Source: Pelosinus fermentans DSM 17108 (GTDB taxonomy: Bacteria > Bacillota > Negativicutes > DSM-13327). Taken from it: a DNA stretch of 64,000 nucleotides. Both the position numbers and the translations under genes were made by a program. The stretch covers positions 4,346,501 through 4,410,500 of the forward strand of contig NZ_AKVN02000001.1 of the NCBI RefSeq assembly GCF_000271485.2, in the 5' to 3' direction. The notes beneath the pieces are model-generated. The model was not told where the DNA came from and did not search any database. It was given only the letters and a program-made list of their open reading frames with translations. Numbering within the stretch: position 1 is the stretch's first letter; every line of letters starts with the position of its first letter. Below are positions 16,110 to 25,537 of this stretch, piece by piece.

Positions 16110-17144
16110 CTAACTATCCGTATTTAACTTTAGCTTTTTCATAAGCTCACCTACTTTAACACCCACAGAATGCAGTCTACACAAAAGATAAGATACGCCC
16201 TCTTTCCAATATTCACAAGGATAAAATGATGGAGATATCCCAATGCTAACATGCTTAATTCGGCTACCTAAACCAGCTTCGAAAATTTGTCGGCATAAAT
16301 CATCCATTATTTCTTTTTGTTTATCCATATTCAGATTATTCTTTGCTGCAAAGATTCTCCAATCAGTTGATCCGTTAAACCTATTATTAAAAAAATCCAT
16401 ATCTATATGAAGAAATATGTCTGTGTTAGGTTTTATGTTTTCAATCAATTCCGACAATCGAGACGTTCTTAAATACGTATTATTCCTTTCTCTTAAGTTT
16501 TTTGGTCTTGTAACCAATTTTACTGCTAACCTCTTTTTTCCAAGACAAAATAAGCTATCAAGCTCTGTTGTTTTTTCAATATATCTCGAAATTGAATCCA
16601 CATTTTGTTTAAAATGAAATAAATTAACATTTTTTATATAGTGAATAAGTGGAGTCATCATGCTTCCAATTGTAATAGCTCCAGACTGAATAGCCTTTTT
16701 AATGCTTTCAGGTTCAGAGAAGCTTACCTCGTCTCCCGTAAGCATATCCTTCCATTTACCATTATTAACACTTATCCTTGGTGACATGAGATCCGCATGA
16801 TCATCGAGATGGATTATCGTAAGATTATCGGTAAGCTTCGAGTTTTCAGCTATAAACTTACTCCAACCATAGGGTATCCAAGACTCTAATAAACAAAAAA
16901 TACTGTTCTGCTCTACAATTCGAAAATCCTTCACTTTTTTTTTGTTTATGCCCAACCCTTTCAAGCTATTCTCCATATTCTCACAGTATAAGAAATCTGA
17001 ACGAGTAATTCTTAGACGATAGTGTGCATTCGTTTCTTCTATTTCGATTTCTTGATCAGAAAAATAGTCAAAAATGATATCCATACTTACCTTTTCATCG
17101 ACTGGTAAGAAATTTTTATCTATTTCAATAATTTTACTTTTCAC
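16110..17144 (-). CDS. UPF0489/peptide arginase-like enzyme
   Basis: This 344-residue protein has the binuclear manganese motifs of the arginase fold: HLDDHADL (residues 112-119) and HIDMDFFNNRFNG (around 242-254). This spacing and context fit the UPF0489 family, which includes the peptide arginase OspR that converts arginine in RiPP precursors to ornithine. It follows two radical SAM genes and an Arg-rich precursor peptide on the same strand, so I infer that the precursor arginines are its substrate. The start is a GTG at 17144 with a weak AAAGGATAGG about 12 bases upstream. Free-arginine hydrolysis is an alternative but fits the family less well. Confidence 0.75.
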   Translation of the reverse strand: MKSKIIEIDKNFLPVDEKVSMDIIFDYFSDQEIEIEETNAHYRLRITRSDFLYCENMENSLKGLGINKKKVKDFRIVEQNSIFCLLESWIPYGWSKFIAENSKLTDNLTIIHLDDHADLMSPRISVNNGKWKDMLTGDEVSFSEPESIKKAIQSGAITIGSMMTPLIHYIKNVNLFHFKQNVDSISRYIEKTTELDSLFCLGKKRLAVKLVTRPKNLRERNNTYLRTSRLSELIENIKPNTDIFLHIDMDFFNNRFNGSTDWRIFAAKNNLNMDKQKEIMDDLCRQIFEAGLGSRIKHVSIGISPSFYPCEYWKEGVSYLLCRLHSVGVKVGELMKKLKLNTDS

Positions 17145-17171
17145 TTTCGAAGAAACCTATCCTTTGAAAAA

Positions 17172-18302
17172 TCAAAGTAAAAGTTCATTTTCAACTTCAT
17201 CATTAAGGCGCTTCTTTGCATGGTTTATCAATGACCTCATTTCATTACAATAAATTGTAGGATTATCAAAACTGTTTATTTCTGAATATCTGTGTGGTAA
17301 TGCCCCTCCTCCACATACATATCCAACATCGCAGGACTTACATTTTTGAGGAAGATTTTCTTTGGCTAAAAGCATATTGTACTCTTCGACCTTCTTGTGT
17401 GTTGCAGCTTGATTAATAGTCGCGTTCTCTAATGAAATTCCCATTGCTGATGCATTTTCAAACGCCACTTTCAATATATCTGTTGTATGATAAGAGCCGT
17501 CAACTTCAATCGTCAAATAGTCTAGCTTTCCAAAACCAAAAGAATCTGTAGACGTATTACAATCTAACAGTCGTTTAAGAACATTTTCATATGTTCTTAA
17601 TGATAAGTCTTGGTATTTATCAAACCATGCATCAAAAGATTCTATAAGCCAATTCTTATAAATATACGGAGCTGCTTCTCTATATTTAGGTGGAGACTCA
17701 TAATTAGCATCAGGTAATAGCAAATCAACATTGAATATTTGGGTTTGATTGTAAAATTCCATTAGCTGTTCTGGATTGGAATATGGATCAATTACACCAA
17801 TAGCCCCTTGAAACAAGTGCGGATATTTTTGGACCTTCTGAATTCCAGAAAAGACAAGATTAAATGATCCGTCGCCATTAGCCATTTTCCTATTTTTATT
17901 ATGAATATCTTCCGGACCATCAATACTAAGCGATATTTTAATTTTTCTTCTATCACATTCTTCAAGGAATTTATCTGTCAAAAGTGTTCCGTTGGTTTGT
18001 AACGAAAACTCAACACTGACAATACCATCTAAAGCCTTCAGAATAATATCTGTATATTCCAATAGAACTGATTCACCAATAAATAAAGGTTCACCACCAT
18101 GATAGATGATATAAACTTCCTTTAACTTCGTTTCCATTACATATTCTTTTAATCTATGAGAAAATAATACTACATGCTCTTTCGACATTGTTGGAGGATA
18201 ATTTTTCCACGACATATCTCGATGCTTAAATACATAACAATAATTACAATCCAAATTACATCGGGCAGCAACCCTTAAAAAAAATGTTTTAATTTTTTCC
18301 AT
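17172..18302 (-). CDS. radical SAM/SPASM peptide maturase, FxsB-like
   Basis: This 376-residue enzyme has the radical SAM cluster motif C15-x3-C19-x2-C22 (CNLDCNYC), YHGGEP and an SPASM C-terminus with CKSCDVGYVCGGG and ALPHRYSEINSFDNPTIYC. The last block strongly recalls the FxsB/three-residue-cyclophane synthase group, which links an aromatic side chain to the beta carbon of the residue two positions on. The nearby precursor has YSR, HNR and HNR motifs of just that form. The start has AAGGGA six bases upstream. Cyclophane chemistry is inferred by family likeness and not proven. Confidence 0.8.
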   Translation of the reverse strand: MEKIKTFFLRVAARCNLDCNYCYVFKHRDMSWKNYPPTMSKEHVVLFSHRLKEYVMETKLKEVYIIYHGGEPLFIGESVLLEYTDIILKALDGIVSVEFSLQTNGTLLTDKFLEECDRRKIKISLSIDGPEDIHNKNRKMANGDGSFNLVFSGIQKVQKYPHLFQGAIGVIDPYSNPEQLMEFYNQTQIFNVDLLLPDANYESPPKYREAAPYIYKNWLIESFDAWFDKYQDLSLRTYENVLKRLLDCNTSTDSFGFGKLDYLTIEVDGSYHTTDILKVAFENASAMGISLENATINQAATHKKVEEYNMLLAKENLPQKCKSCDVGYVCGGGALPHRYSEINSFDNPTIYCNEMRSLINHAKKRLNDEVENELLL

Positions 18303-18395
18303 TATATTATTCCCTTAATTATTAGTTTTCTCCATCAGCAACCAGCTAAACTTATTAGAATTATTTAGTTTTCCTAGTAACAATGCGCAAATATA

Positions 18396-19331
18396 CTATA
18401 AATTGTTACTTAACATGCTGTACATATCCTTTAAAGGATATAATTGTTTATATTCTTTCCAAACACCTAAGCAGCAATTATCATATGAGCACTTCTTACA
18501 GGTATCATATTTAGCATAGCCTTCTTCATTAACTATCTTATAGTCTATATGACCATCTTTTTCCCCACCGTAACCTACAACATTCTGATTTCTTTTTTTA
18601 TAATACTCAAGTGCATATATCCGAAGCTTTTCCTCAAAAACACAATATGGTAGCGCTTCTAAATAAGGGTTCATATCATTCTCTAAACAATATTTTAATG
18701 CATCATTAACATCTTCTTTTATTTCATGATAAGTCGGGATAATTTCCATATCATATGCTACTCCCAAAGGATGTGGAAATGTAATATTACATTCCAAAAT
18801 ACCATATTGTTCACGAACAAATTTATAAACATCCTTTAAGCCTTTATAATTCTTTTTGCTAATAACAGTTTGAATTGCGATAGATTTCACATTAATCATA
18901 CTTGTCAGTTTTGCTAATGCCGCTGTTGTTTCTAAAAAACTTGATTGGCAGGATGTAATATAATCATGTATTTCGGAATTATTGCTATGAAGTGCAATTA
19001 AATAGAAGTCAACCACGCTAAGGGTTTCTTCCAATATTTTATCATGCGATAACATTCGTCCATTCGTTTGAATGTCTACAAAATCGATAGAACCCCTATT
19101 CTTTTTTTCTTTTATAAATTGCATAATTTGGCGATAATCCTCCCGGTAGGTAATTTCGCCTCCGGTTAGAGTAAGATTGATCTGATTATATTGATCAATA
19201 TAATCTTCAATAATCTTTTTTATGGCTTCCAACGACAAATCTTTTTCGTTCCTTTTATCGGAAACGACACAATGAATACAGTTATTATTACAGGTAAATC
19301 CAACTTTTAAATCAACAAGTTGATAAGACAT
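18396..19331 (-). CDS. second radical SAM enzyme of the RiPP locus
   Basis: This 311-residue radical SAM protein has C14-x3-C18-x2-C21 (CNNNCIHC), LTGGEITYRED and a C-terminal Cys cluster, CKKCSYDNCCLG, likely holding an auxiliary iron-sulfur cluster. It lies between the precursor gene and the FxsB-like maturase, separated from the latter by 93 bases. Two different radical SAM enzymes suggest two modifications, or one catalytic and one accessory protein. GAAGGAAG lies nine bases before the ATG. I cannot assign the reaction. Confidence 0.78.
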   Translation of the reverse strand: MSYQLVDLKVGFTCNNNCIHCVVSDKRNEKDLSLEAIKKIIEDYIDQYNQINLTLTGGEITYREDYRQIMQFIKEKKNRGSIDFVDIQTNGRMLSHDKILEETLSVVDFYLIALHSNNSEIHDYITSCQSSFLETTAALAKLTSMINVKSIAIQTVISKKNYKGLKDVYKFVREQYGILECNITFPHPLGVAYDMEIIPTYHEIKEDVNDALKYCLENDMNPYLEALPYCVFEEKLRIYALEYYKKRNQNVVGYGGEKDGHIDYKIVNEEGYAKYDTCKKCSYDNCCLGVWKEYKQLYPLKDMYSMLSNNL

Positions 19332-19864
19332 TAAATAAAACTTCCTTCTCTTAACGATTTTTCTTTTCCTTCATACTTTATATTTAAAGATTGTTTCGTT
19401 CCCAACAAAATGTTTAAAACTCCTCGAGATATAAATTCTGCAAAACCATCTGTTATTTACTCTTATTTCACATTTTTTCAATTCTTCTATATAAGATTCT
19501 ACTATGGCGTCTAGAAAATTTATACTGTACTTTTAATAGCTTCATACTAATCATGGGATGATAAGTAGAAGAGAACGCCTACTTATCACCCCATGAAACA
19601 TGTCCATTTATTAATGTAGTCAGACCTAAAAAACAAAATAAATTTGCAAGAACAAATGCTGATTAATGGCGCTTAGCAAAACAATTTTGAAAAACCAAAT
19701 TAGGTAATGCACAAAGATGACCAAATTATCGCTCTCTTCACTCAAATGAAGTCATCCTCTTTGAGCCTCACACGGTGTCACTAAACTAAAAGAACTAGTT
19801 TCTATTCGAAAGTCCAGCAAGTGAAACTTCATGTCAAGATCTACGCTTCGCTTTTGTGCGCAAA
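19332..19864. other. gap between precursor and radical SAM genes with a large hairpin
   Basis: This 533-base stretch holds an imperfect 17-bp stem at 19552-19595 (CATGGGATGATAAGTAG pairing with CTACTTATCACCCCATG). It could be a terminator or processing site that lets the precursor be made in excess over the maturases. A 26-codon minus frame starting MKFHLL near 19830 lacks a ribosome binding site and I do not call it. Confidence 0.55.
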
Positions 19865-20044
19865 TTACGATCTGTTGTGTCTATTATGCATCCTACTATA
19901 AGCGGATATCGGGTCATTCATAGAACCCCACTTCATCTGGGCTTTTAAACGAGCAATAATCTTATTTTGCGGTGCAGGTATTTCGTTAATTTTACCCAAA
20001 ACTGCATTGTCTGGTACTTCTGATTTCAAGTATGCGTTGTTCAT
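19865..20044 (-). CDS. RiPP precursor peptide with YSR-HNR-HNR core
   Basis: This 59-residue peptide has a near-perfect ribosome binding site (TTAAGGAGGT) upstream of ATG 20044. The leader (MNNAYLKSEVPDNAVLGKIN) is followed by a basic C-terminal core: MKWGSMNDPISAYSRMHNRH then NRS. Y49-S-R51, H53-N-R55 and H56-N-R58 are three consecutive aromatic-X-Arg motifs, the form used by three-residue-cyclophane synthases, and the arginines are candidate substrates of the arginase. Two radical SAM genes and the arginase follow on the same strand. No transporter or leader protease gene is nearby. The role as precursor is inferred from size, position and motif. Confidence 0.78.
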   Translation of the reverse strand: MNNAYLKSEVPDNAVLGKINEIPAPQNKIIARLKAQMKWGSMNDPISAYSRMHNRHNRS

Positions 20045-20046
20045 AG

Positions 20047-20169
20047 TTATACCTCCTTAAAATTCTCACATATTTTTTTTCGACAAGTAGAACACTTTTC
20101 CTCTTTTATGCGCCAAATTGCATACTGAAAATACTGATAATGTATTATTTTTTTATCTTTGACTTTCAT
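20047..20169 (-). CDS. 40-residue Cys-containing small protein coupled to RiPP precursor
   Basis: ATG 20169 opens a 40-codon frame: MKVKDKKIIHYQYFQYAIWR then IKEEKCSTCRKKICENFKEV. It is rich in Lys and aromatic residues and has CSTC and one further Cys. Its stop is two bases before the precursor start, and its last codons contain the precursor's AAGGAGGT, so translation of the two would be coupled. The site AGGGAAT before ATG is modest. It could be a leader peptide, a second small peptide or an accessory metal-binding protein. I do not recognise a family. Confidence 0.45.
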   Translation of the reverse strand: MKVKDKKIIHYQYFQYAIWRIKEEKCSTCRKKICENFKEV

Positions 20170-20298
20170 ATTTTATTCCCTAATAAAGCAAATTGACTTT
20201 ATCCGAGAGTTTCCCGATAAACGTAACACCATAGAATTTAGCTTAGCGTTCTAATTGATCTGAAAAGCCCAGAGTACAATATGTTTATCTATTCTCTG

Positions 20299-20555
20299 TG
20301 GATGGGCTAAATGAGTTTCGTTAAGCTATCGGCGCGATCTATCTCAAAGCCAAAATACAACCCTATATCATACACCAACTTCGTGCAAGTATGCGACATG
20401 TGAACTATAAACATATCCAAAAACCTTTACTGCTGATTTAAAAGAAGTCTATACGGCAATAATAGAAGAGGCAACTCTAGAGAAGCTAATGATCATTAAA
20501 GAAAAATGGGGTCAAAAATATCGGACTGCAAACAAATTTACGAAACAATCTTGAC
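20299..20555 (+). pseudogene. IS256/Mutator-family transposase remnant
   Basis: On the plus strand, VDGLNEFR, then AIYLKAKIQPYIIHQLRASM RHVNYKH and then ADLKEVYTAIIEEATLEKLM with IKEKWGQKYR match the IS256 transposase pattern DGL-GFPEAI, QRCIIHQIRNS and DLK-VYTA-TEEAA. In-frame stops and frameshifts are present and both ends are missing. It is a dead fragment between the RiPP locus and the next cluster. The flanks 20170-20298 and 20556-20974 show no gene. Confidence 0.75.
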
Positions 20556-20974
20556 GGTATCGCTTTCTATTGATGTCCTCTAAAGTTATCGCTATGATTG
20601 TAATATTCATCGAGTTATTTTTTAGTTGCAAATTCATAATTACATAGCAGTCTTGATCATGTTTAGTTGAACTCTTTGTACGAAAATGAGGTGTTAGCGC
20701 GTTTGGCTGAATAAGAGTTCGGCATTATAACATTCGGGACAATACTATCATTGTAATATTTTTTAGATATTTTCTTTGTTTTTATTATATATAATATCTA
20801 TCATATCTTCAAGTGCACATATTTGATGTATCTTCTTTATATAGCACTCTCAAATTTCATATAACTTTTATCCTATAACCCAAATAAATTTATACAATAA
20901 AAGCAACCTATATTGAGTATAAAGAAGAAATGTTTTTCTGCAATTATTACTAAATAGACCAAATTTGAAAGAGA

Positions 20975-22039
20975 TTATCCATTAAGTCTATATGAATCAG
21001 CAATATCGTATAATGTATTTTTAAATCGAGGAATAACCACTTCATGAACCATCCTAATTTTAGAACTACTATAGTCGCTAATGAAATAGCTTTCCGGATT
21101 TGGATACTCAATATGAATATCAGGGCAGCAAACTTTTATAAGTGCACATGCAAGTGCCTGCATTTTACTACCGGTTGGAGCTATAATAATTCGTCTAGAA
21201 TAGCAATATTGATTATATATAGAGGCTAATAATTCAAATGTTTCCTGATAAAACACAGTGCTAGTTTTTTTATTCAAAAGACCTCTTTCATCCACTGGGT
21301 TGTCATTAGCATATTCTTTTATAATACTATCATGGATTTCAGCCATAGCTCTTTCTCTCCATAGCAAATTCGGTGATATAGCATTTATTAAAAAAAGGCT
21401 TGCAGGATTAACAACTGATAATAATGCTCGAATTAGTTGTTCATTCAAAGATAGAAATGCTATCACTATAGAAGGGCTTCGTTGCATAACAATACTTGAT
21501 AGTAATGGTGTTCTTACAACATCATTAACTCCGTATGAAGGTAGCTTCAATGGCTTGCCATACACATCTTTAAGTTCATTATATTCTTCTAAAGATGGCG
21601 TGTACGTTTCAGGCTCAGAATAAATAATTTTAACCATACCTCCATAATCTTTTATTACACTGATTATTATTATGATTAGGAGTTTGGACATTACAGATAT
21701 ATCAATGACTACTTCATCATATTTAGATATATTTTTAAATAACTCTAGAAGCTGTTCTTCAAACTTATTAGGGTAGACTCGTTCAAACTCTACTATCAAT
21801 GGGGCATTAAACGTACGCAATGCTACCTCAGGTAATAATTCTGCTAAACATGATTTTTTTTCTGGTTGATATTTACATATTATAGCATCTAAAAAATATT
21901 TTTCTTGGTGAAGAAGTTTGGTCCAATACACAGAACGTGGCTCAAATCCTTCCGCGACAATAACTAATCGTGTAGGACCACATAACATTTCATCGGAGTT
22001 AAACGAAGTAACTTCTGGTAATTTATTCATTTTCACCAT
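20975..22039 (-). CDS. unknown protein, possible two-domain Rossmann-like sensor
   Basis: This 354-residue protein has no family I recognise. It contains IVAEGFEPRS near the N-terminus, then a hydrophobic strand and helix (YDEVVIDISVMSKLLIIIII) and, near the C-terminus, RRIIIAPTGSKMQALACALI. Two strand-loop-helix units of this form suggest a duplicated Rossmann-like fold, with some resemblance to nucleotide-sensing CARF-type domains. It overlaps the end of the kinase-ATPase gene by 17 bases (ATG 22039; ATG 22030 is an alternative), so the two are one translational unit. It may sense a nucleotide signal in a defence system, but this is speculative. Confidence 0.55.
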   Translation of the reverse strand: MVKMNKLPEVTSFNSDEMLCGPTRLVIVAEGFEPRSVYWTKLLHQEKYFLDAIICKYQPEKKSCLAELLPEVALRTFNAPLIVEFERVYPNKFEEQLLELFKNISKYDEVVIDISVMSKLLIIIIISVIKDYGGMVKIIYSEPETYTPSLEEYNELKDVYGKPLKLPSYGVNDVVRTPLLSSIVMQRSPSIVIAFLSLNEQLIRALLSVVNPASLFLINAISPNLLWRERAMAEIHDSIIKEYANDNPVDERGLLNKKTSTVFYQETFELLASIYNQYCYSRRIIIAPTGSKMQALACALIKVCCPDIHIEYPNPESYFISDYSSSKIRMVHEVVIPRFKNTLYDIADSYRLNG

Positions 22040-24479
22040 CCCATAAACCTATACTTATATCTTCAGTTTTCCTATTTTGTTTCTTATACTCTTCTTTAAA
22101 AATGCTCGGATTCTCTAATAACTCACAAAATTCTTCCCATTTCAATGTTATACTATCCCTTTTAGAAAAGCTCAGCCTAAAGTAGGGAATCAATAAACCT
22201 CTTAAATAGTGACGTGGAACAACTTTCCCCCTAACACTCTTACCTCTATTGTCTCTAATAAATAACCCATATCTTATTAACCCCCTATAATAGTCCTTTA
22301 CTTTACCTGTTAATTCATTTGTTACCCCCGTAATTTCGATCCGCCTTGCTTGTTTTGGGGGATTTGTATTCACATTTTTAGAGGTCTTATTTTTTAAATC
22401 AAAACTTGCTATCTCTTGAAATGCTCTTGCTATCTCTACCATATGATTTCCAAACGATCTTTCCTCTTCATTGCTAACATAATTTCTACTTGACGGATTT
22501 GTAGCCGCTTCAAGCAAACTTAGGAACTTACCTCCAGCATCTCTGAAAATGGTATCCTGTATATCGTCACTTATAATCTTATCATCTCTACTTTTAAGCT
22601 TCTCATCCTCTTCCATAGATATCATCTCTGCAAATAAACTTATTACTTCCCTAATGTCACTCGACCAAATATTATAGAAAACTGTACTACCTTGATATAT
22701 TTCTTTAGAAACCACTTTCTTATTTACTTCTATTTTTTCCCCACGAATTAATTGTGACCTTTGTACATTGTTTAAAACAGTTGGGCCAAGGAGGTTTTCC
22801 AGCTCCAAGTTTCTATTTGCTAGTGTTGAGTGCCTCTCAATGCGTCGCTTAAGTATTGAAGAAAGTATATCTTTTATTTCTCCATCGCTCTTCAACATAA
22901 CTTGAGTAGCAAAATCAATTAGAAAATAATCATCTTCTTCCTCTAGTATTTTCCCATTTAAACCTGTTGGTTCAAAGCTCTCTACACTTTCTGTAGCAAC
23001 CTTAAAAAAAACTATAGAAGAGCGTCTAAAAACGAGCGGATTTAAAATTCTTTGAGTTGCTGATGTAACTAATGGAGTAGAGTAGTCGTCTAAAAAAAAG
23101 TAAAAAGGTTTATCAATTCGGCAATATTTCGCTATCTCTCTGCAGAATTTTTCTAAAAATGTAATATCTGTCAATTCCCACATCTTTTCACTTTTATACT
23201 TACTTTGCAGACGCGACTTTTCTAATTCCGCATTTAATAGGCTAGTTATATGACCAAGAATATTAATAGTATTCTCCGTTGTATTAAAATGTTCTGGATA
23301 GTACCTCCCAAAAAATCCTGGCAACCACTCTAAATTAATAATATTAGCTCCTTTTACTACTTCTCTTAACCAGTCAATTATTTCTAAACACCAACTCAAA
23401 TGAAAGAAATTAATAACTTGATTTCTCGCGTCTCTTTCATGATCATCTGGTAACCAAGGAAACGCTTCTGCTATATTTCTTGCATTTAAATAAAATCCTA
23501 TAAAACTATCCGCTCCTGGAACGCCAGAAGGACCGAGGTGTTCGTTAAAAAGTCCAGTTAACCGACGGAAAATCATTGTTTTCCCACAACCTCGCAACCC
23601 AGTTAACACGCATATATTTTTGGATAACAGATCATCTACTGTCAGAAACTTAGGTACAAACAATGTTTTCCACTCATCATATCTTTCCCCAATATGTTCA
23701 GCAGCTAAATAGTCTCCAATATTTTTTTTGTACTCCTGGGTAATTTTTGATTCTTCACAAGATTCTTTCCACTTTAACAACAAGTTCTTTGGGTTTCTAA
23801 CATAATCCCCGGTAACTGAATTACTTTCGATTAAAAGTTTGGGAAACTGATTTTTTAGAGTACTGTAAAGGCATTTTTCCCTTCCATCTAGTTCGTGGAA
23901 ATTAATCGCTCTTAAACACTGCTGGATAATCCTATTTAGCCCTTTAAAATCATCTAAAATATCAACGTCTCCTGCTGCAGTCGCATAGCCAAAGTCAGTA
24001 ATCCAAACTTTCCTTTGTTCAGGGTTTAAACTTAATGGATTGCTCCGTTCAATAATAATATTACCCGAATGTAAATCAGCATGATCTATTCCTACATACT
24101 TACATGCATGTAAAACTTCTAATACTTTTTCCAGGACGTCTTGCACAATTGGCATATTAATTTGTTGTTTATTAATAATTTCTTTCAAACTTTCTCCTGG
24201 AATATAATCCCAAGATATATATAGATAGTCTTCTCCTTCGATAGTTTCAAAATTATGAGTATGATATCTAACTACTCCTTGAGTAGTTCTTAATTTCGTT
24301 ACTTTGCTTATTTCATTTTCCCAACCAGAACGGAGATTTTCTTTTTTTATAAACTTTAGGGCTCTTGACTCATCTATATCTTCTCTATATCCACGATAAA
24401 CACAACCGATACATCCATCACCAATATGTTCTTTTATAATATAAAGACCTATTTGTTTGCCTATAAATATATCTTCCAT
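22023..24479 (-). CDS. protein kinase fused to STAND/ORC-like P-loop ATPase
   Basis: This 818-residue protein joins two enzymes. Residues 10-270 form a protein kinase domain: glycine loop IGDGCIGCVYRG (19-30), Lys42, the catalytic loop HADLHSGN with Asp135 and ITDFGYA with Asp162. From about residue 285 comes an ATPase with Walker A GLRGCGKT (294-301) and Walker B-like FYFFLDDYS, followed by a long helical region. ATG 24479 has CGGAGA eight bases upstream. It follows the SIR2 gene by about 190 bases and overlaps the Rossmann-like gene. The fusion is typical of phage-defence sensors; target and trigger are unknown. Confidence 0.75.
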   Translation of the reverse strand: MEDIFIGKQIGLYIIKEHIGDGCIGCVYRGYREDIDESRALKFIKKENLRSGWENEISKVTKLRTTQGVVRYHTHNFETIEGEDYLYISWDYIPGESLKEIINKQQINMPIVQDVLEKVLEVLHACKYVGIDHADLHSGNIIIERSNPLSLNPEQRKVWITDFGYATAAGDVDILDDFKGLNRIIQQCLRAINFHELDGREKCLYSTLKNQFPKLLIESNSVTGDYVRNPKNLLLKWKESCEESKITQEYKKNIGDYLAAEHIGERYDEWKTLFVPKFLTVDDLLSKNICVLTGLRGCGKTMIFRRLTGLFNEHLGPSGVPGADSFIGFYLNARNIAEAFPWLPDDHERDARNQVINFFHLSWCLEIIDWLREVVKGANIINLEWLPGFFGRYYPEHFNTTENTINILGHITSLLNAELEKSRLQSKYKSEKMWELTDITFLEKFCREIAKYCRIDKPFYFFLDDYSTPLVTSATQRILNPLVFRRSSIVFFKVATESVESFEPTGLNGKILEEEDDYFLIDFATQVMLKSDGEIKDILSSILKRRIERHSTLANRNLELENLLGPTVLNNVQRSQLIRGEKIEVNKKVVSKEIYQGSTVFYNIWSSDIREVISLFAEMISMEEDEKLKSRDDKIISDDIQDTIFRDAGGKFLSLLEAATNPSSRNYVSNEEERSFGNHMVEIARAFQEIASFDLKNKTSKNVNTNPPKQARRIEITGVTNELTGKVKDYYRGLIRYGLFIRDNRGKSVRGKVVPRHYLRGLLIPYFRLSFSKRDSITLKWEEFCELLENPSIFKEEYKKQNRKTEDISIGLWDGENE

Positions 24480-24669
24480 ATAATCATCTCCGTTTAAAAA
24501 CACATATATTTTCAACTTTTACACTACTATTTCCCTTAACGAGTTTACATTCTTCAGGGATTGTGTCGAGTATAATTCGATAACTCGTATCTATTTCTGT
24601 AAATAATTTATATTTGGGGGAATGCCATATTATAACATCGCTATGACAGTATCTTTCGTAAAATGATCT

Positions 24670-25536
24670 TTAGGGCAATCCTCTCCTTTGTCTATAAGCA
24701 ACAACCGCATCTTTTAGATTTCTAATATTAGGAATCAAATCTTCATAACTAGGCCCATATTTTAGCGCTTTTACATTGTAACTTTCCATCCAATCTTTTT
24801 CTACTGAGGGATGTACGGCATCAAAGACTATAGCATAATGAGATTTATAGGAATTCGTCGTTATATAAACATGCTCTAAAAGCAAAGCTATATCGGGGTC
24901 ATTTAAACCACATCCCAAAAAAAGGATAGTATTAGTCATAAATAACGCTGCTAGAACCTTATAAAAGTGTGGATGATTTTTTTTTGCTGCAAAATATTCT
25001 CGCTTTGTAAATATCATGTTTTGAATTGCATCAATTGTACCATGTGCCTTAATGACTAGCCGTTGGTCAGAGCGTAAGTTGTTAATTAAACCCTCATGTT
25101 GATCATATGTTATGATCGTATGAGCATCACTAAAACACGCTTTATCATATATTTTATCAAAATTCGTTGTAATTGCGATTTTAGGGTCAATATCTACAAT
25201 ATCCTTATGTACATCCGATGGTTCAAATCTAGGTGTAAGAAATTCGCTTTGTAATAGTGTAAAGTATTGATTGTTCCCTATAGAATCATAAATACATTGT
25301 AATGCTAACAAATAGTTGCCTTCCTTAATAAGTCTTTTAGTATGAACTTTGTCTTTTTTATTTGCAATTAATTCACTAGCTGTCAAAAGAAATTCCTTCC
25401 ACGCTTTTGGTCTTTCTTGACTTGAATTCTGCGCTGTTGCCGAAACACCTGAGCCTAAGAATATGATACACCTTCTAAGCGCGAGGTCTTCGATAAGGTC
25501 GACTGGCCAACTAATTGCCTGTATCTGCTGTGACAT
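24670..25536 (-). CDS. SIR2-family NAD-dependent protein
   Basis: This 288-residue protein is of the bacterial SIR2_2 type. Visible motifs are IIFLGSGVSA (residues 24-33), the ITTNFDKIYDKA block, the catalytic His in IKAHGTID and ILFLGCGLNDPDI. Such domains act as NAD-depleting effectors in several phage-defence systems. ATG 25536 has AGGAG eight to nine bases upstream and lies one base after the ParA-like stop, which indicates tight coupling. No extra domain such as SLOG is seen, so any sensor would be a partner protein. Confidence 0.82.
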   Translation of the reverse strand: MSQQIQAISWPVDLIEDLALRRCIIFLGSGVSATAQNSSQERPKAWKEFLLTASELIANKKDKVHTKRLIKEGNYLLALQCIYDSIGNNQYFTLLQSEFLTPRFEPSDVHKDIVDIDPKIAITTNFDKIYDKACFSDAHTIITYDQHEGLINNLRSDQRLVIKAHGTIDAIQNMIFTKREYFAAKKNHPHFYKVLAALFMTNTILFLGCGLNDPDIALLLEHVYITTNSYKSHYAIVFDAVHPSVEKDWMESYNVKALKYGPSYEDLIPNIRNLKDAVVAYRQRRGLP

Positions 25537-25537
25537 A

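Noticed and set aside
19800..19835. 26-codon minus frame starting MKFHLLDFRI
   Set aside because: It has no ribosome binding site and no RiPP-like features; the strong precursor at 19865 explains the locus.
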